Source: Marinomonas aquiplantarum
Lineage (GTDB): Bacteria > Pseudomonadota > Gammaproteobacteria > Pseudomonadales > Marinomonadaceae
Length of the DNA: 64,000 bases
Assembly (NCBI RefSeq): GCF_003314975.1
Contig: NZ_QNRF01000005.1
Span: forward strand, 62,001-126,000
Direction of reading: 5' to 3'
The notes below the pieces were generated by a model, which searched no databases, was not told the origin of the DNA, and was given only the letters and a program-made list of their open reading frames with translations. How positions within the stretch are numbered: position 1 is the stretch's first letter; each line of letters begins with the position of its first letter. The translations under genes and the position numbers were made by a program. Shown piece by piece: positions 7,859 through 16,572 of this stretch.

Positions 7859-8915
7859 CGCTCATCAGGCCAATCTCAGTTTACTTAACCAGTTTTACCT
7901 GAATCCAGAGCTGTTCTTTTCTAATGAACAAGAAACGCACAAAGACACTTTTTGCCACATCGGCATCTTTGGTCCAACGTCACACCGTTTTAATGGCCTA
8001 GACGCGCATTGTAACCAAGTACTGTCTTATCGATCGTTGCGCCAAAGCTTCAATGCCCTTGTTGAAGACGACTCCGTGAAGAGCATCTTTGTGGAATTTG
8101 ATGGCCCCGGTGGAGAAGCAAGTGGTTGTTTTGATCTGGCGAACTTAATCAAAGACATTAGCGCGATCAAACCAGTGATTGGCTTCATCAATGGTGGTTC
8201 TTACTCAGCCAACTACGCACTGGCCAGTGCGTGCACTGAACTGTATGCCAGCCCTCACAGCATGGCCGGTTCCATTGGCGTGATCTTTGGTCGCCGTGAA
8301 GTTCACAACGACAAAGAAACCATTACCTACTTCACCACAGGGGAAGCCAAAGCCGATGGCTCACCGCATTTGGCATTGAGTGACGAAGAGCGAGCGAGAC
8401 ACCAGACCATGGTTAACCAACTAGGCGATGCGTTCTTTCAGCTAGTGGCTCACAACCGAGGTATCGAAGCGGCTCAGGTGCAAGCCCTTCAAGCGAAATC
8501 CTTTACCGCTCGTGACCTACTGGCTCACGGTTTAATTGACGACATCAAAACAGAGGAAGAAATCCACGCCATGATGACAGACGCAAAGCACAAGCGAATT
8601 GTCGCCGAGATTCAAGCCACTCATGAGGCTGAAACAGCCGACATGAAAGAACAGATCCAAGCGCTACAAACCTCGCTGCAATCACAGGAAAGCTCACACA
8701 AAGAGCTCGCCCAGAAAATTAACCAGCTTGCCCAAGCCGCCGGAGTACCAGAAATGGCAGGGCAACTTATTCAAGACAACGCCAGTGAAGAAGCGGCAGC
8801 AAAAGCGCTAAAGGAAGCCGCCGCTAAAAAGGACGAAGACATTTCATTAACCAGCGGGTTGGAGTCATCCAAGGATGAAGACTACGACATGCTACAACTG
8901 ATTGAGGAAGCGTAA
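7806..8915 (+). CDS. S49-type prohead protease fused to a scaffold-like coiled coil
   Basis: 369 residues. Residues ~45-250 resemble the SppA/ClpP-like fold of lambda gpC: DGPGGEASG, then GGSYSANYALASAC with the nucleophilic serine, then SMAGSIGV. The next ~120 residues are a charged coiled coil (EIQATHEAETADMKEQIQAL) followed by an Ala/Glu-rich tail. This fits the C/Nu3 arrangement, in which the scaffold is the C-terminal part of the protease. It matures the capsid and is destroyed in the process. I cannot place the catalytic lysine with confidence. Confidence 0.82.
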   Translation: MRHLLQLMTNAPMMMTIDAHQANLSLLNQFYLNPELFFSNEQETHKDTFCHIGIFGPTSHRFNGLDAHCNQVLSYRSLRQSFNALVEDDSVKSIFVEFDGPGGEASGCFDLANLIKDISAIKPVIGFINGGSYSANYALASACTELYASPHSMAGSIGVIFGRREVHNDKETITYFTTGEAKADGSPHLALSDEERARHQTMVNQLGDAFFQLVAHNRGIEAAQVQALQAKSFTARDLLAHGLIDDIKTEEEIHAMMTDAKHKRIVAEIQATHEAETADMKEQIQALQTSLQSQESSHKELAQKINQLAQAAGVPEMAGQLIQDNASEEAAAKALKEAAAKKDEDISLTSGLESSKDEDYDMLQLIEEA

Positions 8916-9250
8916 TGCAAGAGATTCATAACAAAGTCTCCGAGTCGCTGATTCTTCTTTGGGCTCATGAACAAGGGGAAATGTGCATTAAGCAAATCGA
9001 TGCAGCGGCTTCCCAACCAGAGTGGGCTATCGTGACAAAAGAAGGTGAAGCCTTGTCCGTATCTGATGAAAACTACGATGGCAGTGATGCCTACGGTATT
9101 CATGCGGGTGGCGGCAAAGTGTACTGGGCCAATTGCGTATTCAATACGCTCTACATTGCGTGGCCAGAAGGGGTGACCGAGCCAATCAAGGCCTTGATCA
9201 CCGAACAGCTTGAAAAAGCATTCATCGTTATCAAAGAAGGGTCACAGTAA
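8915..9250 (+). CDS. Head protein of unknown function at the decoration-protein position
   Basis: 111 residues, soluble, no recognised motif (central GIHAGGGKVYWANCVFNTLYIAWPEG). It lies between the prohead protease and the major capsid gene, with both junctions overlapping. In lambda this slot holds the decoration protein gpD, of similar length (110 aa). I see no convincing sequence match to gpD, so a decoration role is inferred from position only. Confidence 0.55.
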   Translation: MQEIHNKVSESLILLWAHEQGEMCIKQIDAAASQPEWAIVTKEGEALSVSDENYDGSDAYGIHAGGGKVYWANCVFNTLYIAWPEGVTEPIKALITEQLEKAFIVIKEGSQ

Positions 9251-10239
9251 TGGAAAGAGAATTATTCGATCACGAGGCGTTTTCAAACGTCGCTCTCACC
9301 GCGGGCTTTAATGCTTCCGTTCACATTGATGCTGCCGTGCTGGACATGTTCACAGTGGAAAATGTAGAGCATCGTAATGTCATGATTGTGAAGTCAGGCC
9401 AACAGCTTCAAGTCTTGATGCCAGGTGAAATCGGCCAAAACCCCAACATCGACGAACACGATGCCGAAAGCGCGGTACCGGTGCATTTGATTCGCTATCC
9501 GTTTGATACGCGAATTGTGCCAAGTGATTTAACACGCATTGCTTCTTTGCGTGATAAAAAAATCAAAGCTCAAGAATTAGCGGCTTTGGTCAAAAGTCAC
9601 ATGGGCAAGCACAAAGACAACCATCGCTACACGGCTGCTTTTACCGCCTATTCCGCATTGAAAGGAAAGGTGAAAAACAAGAAAAACAAAGTGCTGATCG
9701 ATCTTCACAAAGTGCTGGGTGTAGAAGAGCGCAAGCTGGATTTGAAACTAGGTACAGCCGGCACAGATGTTCCCAAATTGCTAAAAGCGCTTCGTAAACA
9801 AACGGTTGATAATGCCAAAAAGCACGGTCACTTAACCCTGCAAGGCGTCGAGTGTCGTATTGGTCAAGAAATGATTGAACGAATCTTGAATCACGACAGC
9901 ATCAAAGCGTTTTACAGTGAAGAAATCCACGCCAAACGTGTGGTGGCTTTCGCGGATGACCCAAGTGAAATCAATATTTGTGGTATCAAATTCATTGCGG
10001 ACGAAGCCGATGAAGTGGTCACCAAAGGCGCCTCTTTCCCAGTAGGCATCAAAGGCTTATTTGGAATGCTCCGAGCACCTGCGGACGTGCTGCACGCCAG
10101 CTCTGCAAAAGCCCGTGAATGTCACATCACCACCAAAGAGCTAGACCACGACGAAGGTTTGGAAATTCGCTCTCGTGCGATTTACTTGCCGATCGCTCGT
10201 GATCCTTCCTTGTTAGCAGAAATCTTCTCTTCCAACTAG
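9250..10239 (+). CDS. Major capsid protein, lambda gpE family
   Basis: 329 residues. The N terminus DHEAFSNVALTAGFN and the central RYPFDTRIVPSDLTRIASLRD are typical of the phage major capsid protein E family (HK97 fold). It assembles the icosahedral shell. The gene follows the protease and a small head gene and is followed by a 44-nt gap, the first real gap in the head operon. Confidence 0.88.
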   Translation: MERELFDHEAFSNVALTAGFNASVHIDAAVLDMFTVENVEHRNVMIVKSGQQLQVLMPGEIGQNPNIDEHDAESAVPVHLIRYPFDTRIVPSDLTRIASLRDKKIKAQELAALVKSHMGKHKDNHRYTAAFTAYSALKGKVKNKKNKVLIDLHKVLGVEERKLDLKLGTAGTDVPKLLKALRKQTVDNAKKHGHLTLQGVECRIGQEMIERILNHDSIKAFYSEEIHAKRVVAFADDPSEINICGIKFIADEADEVVTKGASFPVGIKGLFGMLRAPADVLHASSAKARECHITTKELDHDEGLEIRSRAIYLPIARDPSLLAEIFSSN

Positions 10240-10283
10240 CCATTCTCCTTCCAAATACTTAATCAAAATCACATGAGGCGTTT

Positions 10284-10637
10284 ATGAATCTCAGGCACCA
10301 TGCTGACTTAGACGCCTTAAAAAGTGACATTGATGAGTTGTTTGGCATACAGGCGACATGGCTCTCTAAAGCCGGGCAAACCGGCACACTGACAGGGACG
10401 TTCTCTTTTATCGAAAAAGAAATACACACTCACTCAAAGGCAAAGCAAGCGGGTCAAATCTACCTAGATACCGTGATTGCCACGTTCTGCGTTAGACCAA
10501 ACCAATGTGTGTGTGAAGACGGTGACACGCTGCAGATAGATGGTGTGGATTATCTGATACTACCTTTCAACAAAGGGGAATTTGAAACGGTATTACCCCT
10601 TAAAGTGACCCAACAAAAAGACCACAGCTGGCGCTGA
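10284..10637 (+). CDS. Head-tail joining protein, lambda gpFII-like
   Basis: 117 residues, the same length as lambda FII. It ends in small beta strands with DGDTLQIDGVDYLILPF, resembling the FII core (gDtltI-g--f-V). Such proteins plug the portal base after packaging and contact the tail. It precedes the gpZ-like gene as FII precedes Z in lambda. The assignment combines length, order and weak similarity. Confidence 0.6.
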   Translation: MNLRHHADLDALKSDIDELFGIQATWLSKAGQTGTLTGTFSFIEKEIHTHSKAKQAGQIYLDTVIATFCVRPNQCVCEDGDTLQIDGVDYLILPFNKGEFETVLPLKVTQQKDHSWR

Positions 10638-10638
10638 C

Positions 10639-11208
10639 ATGATTTTAGAAATTCATTTAGGAAGCGAAATCGCTGAATTAGAAGAGCAGCTCGAGCTATC
10701 CGTTCGTCAGTTGCAGAAGGCCGTCACCCGCACGCTAAAGAAAACGGCTCGTTGGCTAGAAACCCACACCAAACGAGAGCTGGGTGTGGCGTTAGCCGTA
10801 CCACAGCGAGTTTTGGCGGCGCGCTACTACAAAACCTTTTATCTAAAAAATGGAGAGCGAACGGTGAGTGTTTGGTTTGGCTTAGCCCCCATTTCCGTTT
10901 ATTCACTTGGTAAAGCCAGACAAACCGATGTTGGTGTCAGAGTGGGTAAGCATCATTTTGTAGGGGCCTTTATCGCGACGATGAAGTCCGGCCATACCGG
11001 CATCTTCAAAAGAAAATATGCCGCTGGTGGCCAGCGCACCAAACGACAAGACGGACAATGGACAGAGTTGCCCATTGAAGCCGTCACTATGGAAATTGAT
11101 AAGATTGCGCAACCCATCATTGAACGCTATCACGCCAGAGCCGAGGCGCGATTCAAGCAGATACTCAAGCAAGAAATACATTTTGCAATGAACATAGAGG
11201 GGCAGTGA
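10639..11208 (+). CDS. Minor tail / tail completion protein, lambda gpZ-like
   Basis: 189 residues, near the 192 of lambda gpZ. Features are an N-terminal helix with AVTRTLKKTARWLETHTKRE, LAVPQRVLAARYY, a beta-rich middle with VSVWFGLAPISVYSLGKARQ, and a C-terminal helix FKQILKQEIHFAMN. The family acts at the tail terminus before head joining. The next gene starts with GTG immediately after the stop. Confidence 0.75.
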   Translation: MILEIHLGSEIAELEEQLELSVRQLQKAVTRTLKKTARWLETHTKRELGVALAVPQRVLAARYYKTFYLKNGERTVSVWFGLAPISVYSLGKARQTDVGVRVGKHHFVGAFIATMKSGHTGIFKRKYAAGGQRTKRQDGQWTELPIEAVTMEIDKIAQPIIERYHARAEARFKQILKQEIHFAMNIEGQ

Positions 11209-11730
11209 GTGGCAACCCATATCAACTTAAGCGATGTACACCAAGCCATCATCGATGCCCTGAAAGCGCGCTTCCATAGAGTCACCATAGACAGCTATGA
11301 CCCAAATGACAATCTCGAAACGCTCGCTCCGGCGTGCTTGCTGAATATAGAAGAATTACCCAAAGCCCCAGATGTGGGCGATGGCCGTTATCCTGTTGTG
11401 GCGCAACTTGCCATCCATTGTGTACTGGGGCGAGAAGTGCCAAACCTACAAATAGAGCTCCAAGAGTTTGCCGTCGCCGTTTCCCAATTTGTTTATGAAA
11501 AGGGCATCTGGTTAACCGGTTCTGTAGTTGAAAAACCGTTCAACATCGAAGCCTACCCCGGCAACTTTCGCAAAGAAACTCAAGGTGGCTTTGATTCATG
11601 GGTAGTGAATTGGGAGCAAAAACTCTACCTCGGCGCGTCCACTTGGCAGCCCGAAACGATCAAAAGCGGCATTCGATTAGCAACCAACCCAATCGATGAA
11701 AACGACCAAGACGAGTACCGGAGTATTTAA
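11209..11730 (+). CDS. Tail terminator / completion-like protein
   Basis: 173 residues starting at GTG 11209. There is a helix-strand start (VHQAIIDALKARFHRVTIDSY), a central strand pair (QLAIHCVLGRE), and a C-terminal FDSWVVNWEQKLYLG. Length, fold pattern and place between gpZ and the baseplate spike fit the tail terminator group (lambda gpU, P2 gpR). No diagnostic motif is visible, so the role is inferred. Confidence 0.55.
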   Translation: MATHINLSDVHQAIIDALKARFHRVTIDSYDPNDNLETLAPACLLNIEELPKAPDVGDGRYPVVAQLAIHCVLGREVPNLQIELQEFAVAVSQFVYEKGIWLTGSVVEKPFNIEAYPGNFRKETQGGFDSWVVNWEQKLYLGASTWQPETIKSGIRLATNPIDENDQDEYRSI

Positions 11731-12395
11731 TGCGACAGCTTGTTGAAGCCATGGTGCGAGATATGTTGTCCCCATACCTAGATCGCATTGAAGAACTCAG
11801 TGAAGAAACTGAAGACCTAAGAAGACGCCTTCAAAGCGCAATTCGTTTGGGCTTTGTCAGCGAAATACATGAATCCAATACGTTAATTCGAGTTCAGCAC
11901 GGCGCATTGAAAAGCCCCTTCATTCGGTGGTTTTCTTCTGCAGCAGGCGCGACCACAGATTACCGTTGTCCATCACTAGGAGAGCAAGCGGTATTACTGA
12001 ATTACGGAGCTGGAAACAACGGCACACAAACCGTCGCATTGATAGGTTTATTCAGCGACACCTTTCCAGCCTCAAGTCAGGATGCCAATGAAATTATCCG
12101 CTGTTATCCAGACGGGTCTTTGGTGTCATATCACACTCAAAAGCATCAAATGACCATCAAATCGGTTGGAGACCTAAGCATCAATGTAGGTGGCTCAGCC
12201 GTGGTCGCCGTGGAGCAAAATGCAACCGTCGACGTAAAGGGCAAAACCGCACTGAAATCTTCTGGTGATACCACAGTAGACGCGGCAAACATCAAATTAA
12301 ACGGTGGTACTGGTGTCGTTACGGGTGCACACAAATGCATGATCACAGGCTTACCCCATGCAGACTGTTCATCCACCGTCACCGCAGCTAAGTGA
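11730..12395 (+). CDS. V: Baseplate spike protein, P2 gpV family
   Basis: 221 residues. A coiled N-terminal helix is followed by an OB-fold (FVSEIHESNTLIRVQHGALKSPFIRW; CPSLGEQAVLLNYGAG), then a triple-stranded beta-helix with regular short strands (MTIKSVGDLSINVGGSAVVAV...GKTALKSS). The family forms the trimeric membrane-piercing spike. TAATG overlap with the previous gene. It opens the P2-like baseplate block. Confidence 0.88.
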   Translation: MRQLVEAMVRDMLSPYLDRIEELSEETEDLRRRLQSAIRLGFVSEIHESNTLIRVQHGALKSPFIRWFSSAAGATTDYRCPSLGEQAVLLNYGAGNNGTQTVALIGLFSDTFPASSQDANEIIRCYPDGSLVSYHTQKHQMTIKSVGDLSINVGGSAVVAVEQNATVDVKGKTALKSSGDTTVDAANIKLNGGTGVVTGAHKCMITGLPHADCSSTVTAAK

Positions 12396-12410
12396 TAGGA
12401 GACAACCTAG

Positions 12411-12608
12411 ATGGCATTAAATCCAGAGAAACTGGCATTAGACATTGAGGCTGCCATGCAAGCCAAAGGCTTTGATCCACTCGCGAACAAAGCCGCAGGG
12501 CATGAATGGTGGTTAGCCTTTGCGGAAGGCATTGTGAATCACATTACACAAAACGCCGAGGTTGCCGTGGCAAGTGGTTCATCGGCAGGTACCTACAAAG
12601 TCACTTAA
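12411..12608 (+). CDS. Small baseplate-region phage protein
   Basis: 65 residues: LALDIEAAMQAKGFDP, then W-LAFAEGIVNHITQNAEVAVASGSSAGTYKV. Small proteins with this alternating helix and short beta tail are common between spike and gp25-like genes in myoviruses, but I cannot name a function. AGGAGA lies 9 nt before the start. Confidence 0.6.
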   Translation: MALNPEKLALDIEAAMQAKGFDPLANKAAGHEWWLAFAEGIVNHITQNAEVAVASGSSAGTYKVT

Positions 12609-12628
12609 TAACAACAGAAGGTGAGCGC

Positions 12629-12988
12629 ATGATAGGCATTGATCGTAAAACTGGAAGGACAATACAAGACTTTGAACAGCTCGTTAGTCGCATCACACAG
12701 GTGATGACCACACCCAAAGCAGGGCGAGTGAAACGCGCCAACTTTGGCAGCGATGTTAGGCAATACTTAGGCGCGAATATGACAGACAGCACCTTAATTC
12801 GTCTTCAATCGGCCGCCATTGAAGCCTTCTATGAACCCGAAAATGGCTTAACGGATTTTGTGCCTTCACGCTGTGTTGCCAGGCGTTTAACCAATGGCCT
12901 TGCTCTGTATTTTGAAGGGCAATGGAAGGGAAAGAAAATAGAATTTGAGGTACCACTGGATGTTTCCCCATCAAAATCCACTGCCTAA
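12629..12988 (+). CDS. W: Baseplate wedge protein, P2 gpW / T4 gp25-like
   Basis: 119 residues. RTIQDFEQLVSRITQVMTTP, RVKRANFGSDVRQYLGANM and the C-terminal strand match the GPW/gp25 family, which joins the sheath to the baseplate. The ATG at 12629 follows an AGAAGGTGAG ribosome binding site; frames starting earlier overlap the preceding gene without one. The end overlaps gpJ by 29 nt, as in P2. Confidence 0.85.
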   Translation: MIGIDRKTGRTIQDFEQLVSRITQVMTTPKAGRVKRANFGSDVRQYLGANMTDSTLIRLQSAAIEAFYEPENGLTDFVPSRCVARRLTNGLALYFEGQWKGKKIEFEVPLDVSPSKSTA

Positions 12989-13961
12989 ACCTGAGATCAT
13001 CAAAACCCCCAGTTTCGATAACTTATTTCAGACCATTAAAAACAATGTGTTGGGTTACCTGCAAGAACATGCCCCAGACGACGTGGAAGCCGTAGCGGAA
13101 ACCTTTGCGAATCAAGCGGAGCTTATGACCAAGCTTACAGAAGCTTTCACCGTGATATTGCAAAGCCATTTTCGACAAATGAATGCGCAGGCTCTGCAAA
13201 TGTTTGGCATGTACGCTACAGATGACGACATGGTCGATCTGATCGTAAGCCAGCTTGGAATTGAACGACAGATTATTGATGAGGGCGACCCAAATGCCTT
13301 TCCTAAAGTACCAGCCACCATGGAAAGCAACGATGCACTTTTAACTCGGTATTACCTAGCGGTGTATGCCTTAGCCACGACGGGGACGCGGTCGGGTTAT
13401 CGCTTCAATGCCATGACGCTAGGCGGCCGCCCAAAAATGACCGTTGAAAGCAATGAAACGAAAAAAGTCATTGTCACCTACGAGTTTGAAGAGCACGACA
13501 TGGCAGGGCAAACCAAAGACGCCCAAGCTCGCCAAGTGGCTCCAGGTGAAGTGGATTGCTACATCCTATCTCACTCAGGCAATGGCACACCAAGTAACGA
13601 GCTATTGCAAGCCACTCAGGCTTATCTTGAACGAGATGACATCGCGCAAGAAACCGATTTACTCACCGTCAAGGCACCAGCCATCGTGAACTGGTCATGC
13701 GAAGCCGTACTTTACATCCGCACGGGCCCTGATGCAGATGTTGTAAAAGCCGCAGCAGAAAAAGCCATAAAAGAGTATGCAGAGCAACAGCATCGACTTG
13801 GCGGCAATATCGAACTTTCTATGCTTTACAGCGTGTTGCTTAAAACCACTGGCGCTCATCGAGGCGACATAGTGCAACCTAATCAGCCGTTGCGTTGCCA
13901 ATACAACGAGGCACCTTACCTTGAGTCAGTCAAATTTACCGTCAACACTGAAAACCTATAG
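12960..13961 (+). CDS. J: Baseplate assembly protein J
   Basis: 333 residues from the ATG at 12960 (GAGG 9 nt upstream). The baseplate J pattern is present: an N-terminal helical region, YLAVYALATTGTRSGYRFNAMTL, and the C-terminal domain with DIVQPNQPLRCQYNEAPYL. It forms the wedge ring with W and I. It overlaps W at its start and I at its end, so J and I are translationally coupled. Confidence 0.88.
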   Translation: MFPHQNPLPKPEIIKTPSFDNLFQTIKNNVLGYLQEHAPDDVEAVAETFANQAELMTKLTEAFTVILQSHFRQMNAQALQMFGMYATDDDMVDLIVSQLGIERQIIDEGDPNAFPKVPATMESNDALLTRYYLAVYALATTGTRSGYRFNAMTLGGRPKMTVESNETKKVIVTYEFEEHDMAGQTKDAQARQVAPGEVDCYILSHSGNGTPSNELLQATQAYLERDDIAQETDLLTVKAPAIVNWSCEAVLYIRTGPDADVVKAAAEKAIKEYAEQQHRLGGNIELSMLYSVLLKTTGAHRGDIVQPNQPLRCQYNEAPYLESVKFTVNTENL

Positions 13962-14685
13962 TGTCCTACCGGATAATCGTAGTTCACTAGAACGTGCCCT
14001 AGAGCTTGTTTTGAGTGAAGCCCTGTATTCGATTAATCATCCATATCCTGAACTGCTATATGCGTATAAAACTCAAAAAGAAGTAGTTTCTAACCTAGCT
14101 GCTGAAAAACAAGTGCCGATTTGGGATACGGAAGATACAGAGCAAGTTAAACGGAATTTAGCAGGGAATGCTTGGAAAGTTCGGCAGTTGAGCGGCACCA
14201 AAGCGGGGCTGGCGCTGGCTTTAGAATCGTTTGAATTCTTAAGCGAAATAAAATCTTGGTATCAACAAGTACCAAAAACAGAGCCGTATAGCTTAGACAT
14301 TGTTGCGTGGGAAAAGGGTAACAAGCCCGTAAATGTGACCAATGCTAAAAAGCTTATGGCCTACATAGAAAACACCAAATCAGAGCGTGACAACATTGAA
14401 CTGTCCTTGATGTTTGGGGTGGAAACAAGCTTAGGGTTGGTGGGAGCGCGAGCGCCATCAATCAATGTAAAAGAGGCCCAGGCAGGCGCCAACCTTTGGC
14501 CAATGCCGAAAGCGAGTGTGTCGTTATCCATTGCTGCCGCCATTCCGCCAGCGGTAACCATTCAGCCGCTTAACCTTCAAGCCTTCATTCCCGTGATCAA
14601 AAGTTATGGCCAGCTAGGTATAACCGCATCAGCAAGCCATCACAGCTTCACCATTTCACCAGTGCATGCCAAAGCCATTATTTAA
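13921..14685 (+). CDS. I: Tail protein I (baseplate wedge)
   Basis: 254 residues from TTG 13921, with GAGG about 9 nt upstream; no better start lies downstream. The first ~180 residues match P2 gpI (LPDNRSSLERALELVLSEAL, RQLSGTKAGLALALESF). The last ~60 residues, rich in Ala and Pro, may be a fibre-attachment extension. It overlaps J by 41 nt. It connects the baseplate to the fibres. Confidence 0.82.
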   Translation: MSQSNLPSTLKTYSVLPDNRSSLERALELVLSEALYSINHPYPELLYAYKTQKEVVSNLAAEKQVPIWDTEDTEQVKRNLAGNAWKVRQLSGTKAGLALALESFEFLSEIKSWYQQVPKTEPYSLDIVAWEKGNKPVNVTNAKKLMAYIENTKSERDNIELSLMFGVETSLGLVGARAPSINVKEAQAGANLWPMPKASVSLSIAAAIPPAVTIQPLNLQAFIPVIKSYGQLGITASASHHSFTISPVHAKAII

Positions 14686-14695
14686 GGTAAATCAA

Positions 14696-15226
14696 ATGAG
14701 TGACCAACTTAGTTTAGTGATAACCCATAAGGGGTTAAATGAATGTATTAGCGCAAAAGGAAAGGGAATAGAAGCGCGCTTGAAATGGGTTTCAGCGGGT
14801 GACCGAGCCTATACGCCAAATCCAGATCAAACCACTTTAGTAAATGAAATTCAGCGTGTTGAATTTGGAGAATACAAAGACACCGGAGCCAGCCAACTAC
14901 AAGCTGTCGCCAAGTTCAGTGGGCCGCAAGAATATCCAATCAAAGAACTGGGCTTTTGGTTAGAAACAGGCACCTTATTGGGCGTGATTTCAGCACCCGA
15001 TACAACGCTCAACTACAAAGCCAAAGATGGTCACTGTATCCAGCCTATCACGTTGGACTTGAGTGCCTTACCCAGCGAAACCGTCACCGTAGTCGTGGGA
15101 ACAGAAAACTTAAACATACTCATTGAAGATGAGTTTACTAAAATGGCAACGGCTCAAGTACAGACGATGCACCGACAAATCTTGCAAGAGTTTCGTTTGT
15201 TGGATTTGGAAAAGCGACTCCGGTAG
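14696..15226 (+). CDS. Tail fibre protein, N-terminal collar type
   Basis: 176 residues. SLVITHKGLNECISAKGKG, RLKWVSAGDRAYTPNPDQTTLVNE and IKELGFWLETGTLLGVISAP match the baseplate-attachment domain found at the start of P2-like tail fibres. Here the gene stops after that domain and a short coiled coil (MHRQILQEFRLLDLEKRLR). The fibre is therefore probably built from several separate polypeptides encoded downstream. The ATG at 14696 has TAAGG upstream. Confidence 0.75.
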   Translation: MSDQLSLVITHKGLNECISAKGKGIEARLKWVSAGDRAYTPNPDQTTLVNEIQRVEFGEYKDTGASQLQAVAKFSGPQEYPIKELGFWLETGTLLGVISAPDTTLNYKAKDGHCIQPITLDLSALPSETVTVVVGTENLNILIEDEFTKMATAQVQTMHRQILQEFRLLDLEKRLR

Positions 15227-15235
15227 AGGTGTTTA

Positions 15236-15601
15236 ATGACAGATCAAACTCTATCAATTGTTGCTGGTACCACCTTTGATTTTGAACTGACTTGGGAGAC
15301 GCAAAACGCAGATGCTGAGCTTGAGCCTGTCGATATAACAGGATGCCAGGTCGTTCTACAAATACGTAATGCGGTGGATGATTCGCTTTTACTAAGCTGC
15401 TCAACGCAAGCTGGGGAAGTAACCGTAACCGACCCTCTATCTGGAAAAATGCAGTTTCATATAGCACCAAGCAAAACCGCGAATCAAGATGTTACGGCAT
15501 GGAAAGAAGCCCGCTGGGAAGTCAGAGTGATCTTCCCTAGTGATGATGTATATAGCTTGGTGAGGGGGTGGGTTAAGTTAATTTTTGGAGTGGTGAGATG
15601 A
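15236..15601 (+). CDS. Beta-sandwich tail accessory protein, BppU-like
   Basis: 121 residues. The pattern SIVAGTTFDFELTWE, DITGCQVVLQIRN, KMQFHIAPSKTA and ARWEVRV is the beta-sandwich seen in the N-terminal domain of BppU-type baseplate proteins, usually a connector for receptor-binding proteins. It overlaps the next start (ATGA at 15598). Confidence 0.55.
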   Translation: MTDQTLSIVAGTTFDFELTWETQNADAELEPVDITGCQVVLQIRNAVDDSLLLSCSTQAGEVTVTDPLSGKMQFHIAPSKTANQDVTAWKEARWEVRVIFPSDDVYSLVRGWVKLIFGVVR

Positions 15602-15906
15602 ACAACAATATCAATCGAGTGGTTATCAAACACAGCGTAAAGCACCTCGTCCATCTTCAAATGGGTAGTAACCGAGTTACCGTCCACCAAGAATCTAGCC
15701 CAAAAATAAACGTGATTTCTTTAGGTGCTCAGGGGCCAGTAGGTAGCATTGCTGAAAATGTATTGGCAATGGCACAAGAAGCCAAAACGCTTGCTAGTGA
15801 AGCAAAGGAAAAAGCCCTCGAAGCCAGCCAAAGTCATCTAAACATGGTCAGCAGTATGAGCCTAACCCTAAACCATTTTATAGGCGCAATTGAAGCGCAG
15901 GAGTAG
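15598..15906 (+). CDS. Fibre-associated coiled-coil protein
   Basis: 102 residues. A beta-rich first half (NRVVIKHSVKHLVHLQMG) and a GAQGPVGS linker lead into a helix with alanine/glutamate heptads (AQEAKTLASEAKEKALEAS). It resembles a short trimeric fibre shaft or connector. Coupled by a 4-nt overlap to the upstream gene; the next starts 4 nt downstream. Confidence 0.5.
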   Translation: MNNNINRVVIKHSVKHLVHLQMGSNRVTVHQESSPKINVISLGAQGPVGSIAENVLAMAQEAKTLASEAKEKALEASQSHLNMVSSMSLTLNHFIGAIEAQE

Positions 15907-15909
15907 CGG

Positions 15910-16563
15910 ATGGCAGAACCACAAAGCCCTATCGAATTGATGCTAAGCAAACTCAGTACGCTCTTAGGAACCATTGATGGGAAGCTCCGAAATAAGCTGG
16001 ATAAATCGGGCGGTACCATTGATTACTTAACCGTGACAAATCGCTTAGCGGCAACGGCTGATCATGCTCACGCGTTGAAAGTTGCAAGACTGTTTAGCTT
16101 GGTTGGTGATGGCACTGGCCAAGTGTCCTTTGATGGTTCGGGTGATGTTGAAATCACCTTGAGCATTGCCGAATTAGCAAACAAAGCTGACAAAGCGGTG
16201 ACCTATAGCAAAGATGAAGTGAATCAGCTTTTTAATAATCTGATTGGTATGTCACCACCAGAGCTAGACACCATCTACGAATTAGCAGAAGCGCTTAAAG
16301 GCAATAAAGACAGCATTGGGACGATACTCACAGAACTGGCAAAAAAAGCAAATAGCGCAGATGTGTATGACAAAGTCACGGCGGATGCGCGCTATCTGCT
16401 TAAAGGTGCCAAGTCAGAAGACTCAAAGCTACTTGATGGCAAAGCACCAGCTTATTACGCGAAGCAAACGGACTTAAACGCCACAAACCAAGAGCTCACG
16501 AATGTGATTGAACAATTAACCGCCGCTTTCGACAGTGGCACAAACAAAATTAATGGTGTGTAG
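15910..16563 (+). CDS. Tail fibre shaft protein with phage fibre repeat
   Basis: 217 residues. The central block MSPPELDTIYELAEALKGNKDSIGTI with LTELAKKAN matches the phage tail-fibre repeat (ALDTLNELAxALGND type). LLDGKAPAYYAKQ is another common fibre motif. The protein is shaft-like and ends without a clear receptor-binding tip, which suggests the next gene supplies it. Confidence 0.7.
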   Translation: MAEPQSPIELMLSKLSTLLGTIDGKLRNKLDKSGGTIDYLTVTNRLAATADHAHALKVARLFSLVGDGTGQVSFDGSGDVEITLSIAELANKADKAVTYSKDEVNQLFNNLIGMSPPELDTIYELAEALKGNKDSIGTILTELAKKANSADVYDKVTADARYLLKGAKSEDSKLLDGKAPAYYAKQTDLNATNQELTNVIEQLTAAFDSGTNKINGV

Positions 16564-16572
16564 GAGAGTATT

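Noticed and set aside
15138..15470. Minus-strand 110-codon frame over the tail fibre genes
   Set aside because: Overlaps two coupled plus-strand genes; no ribosome binding site.
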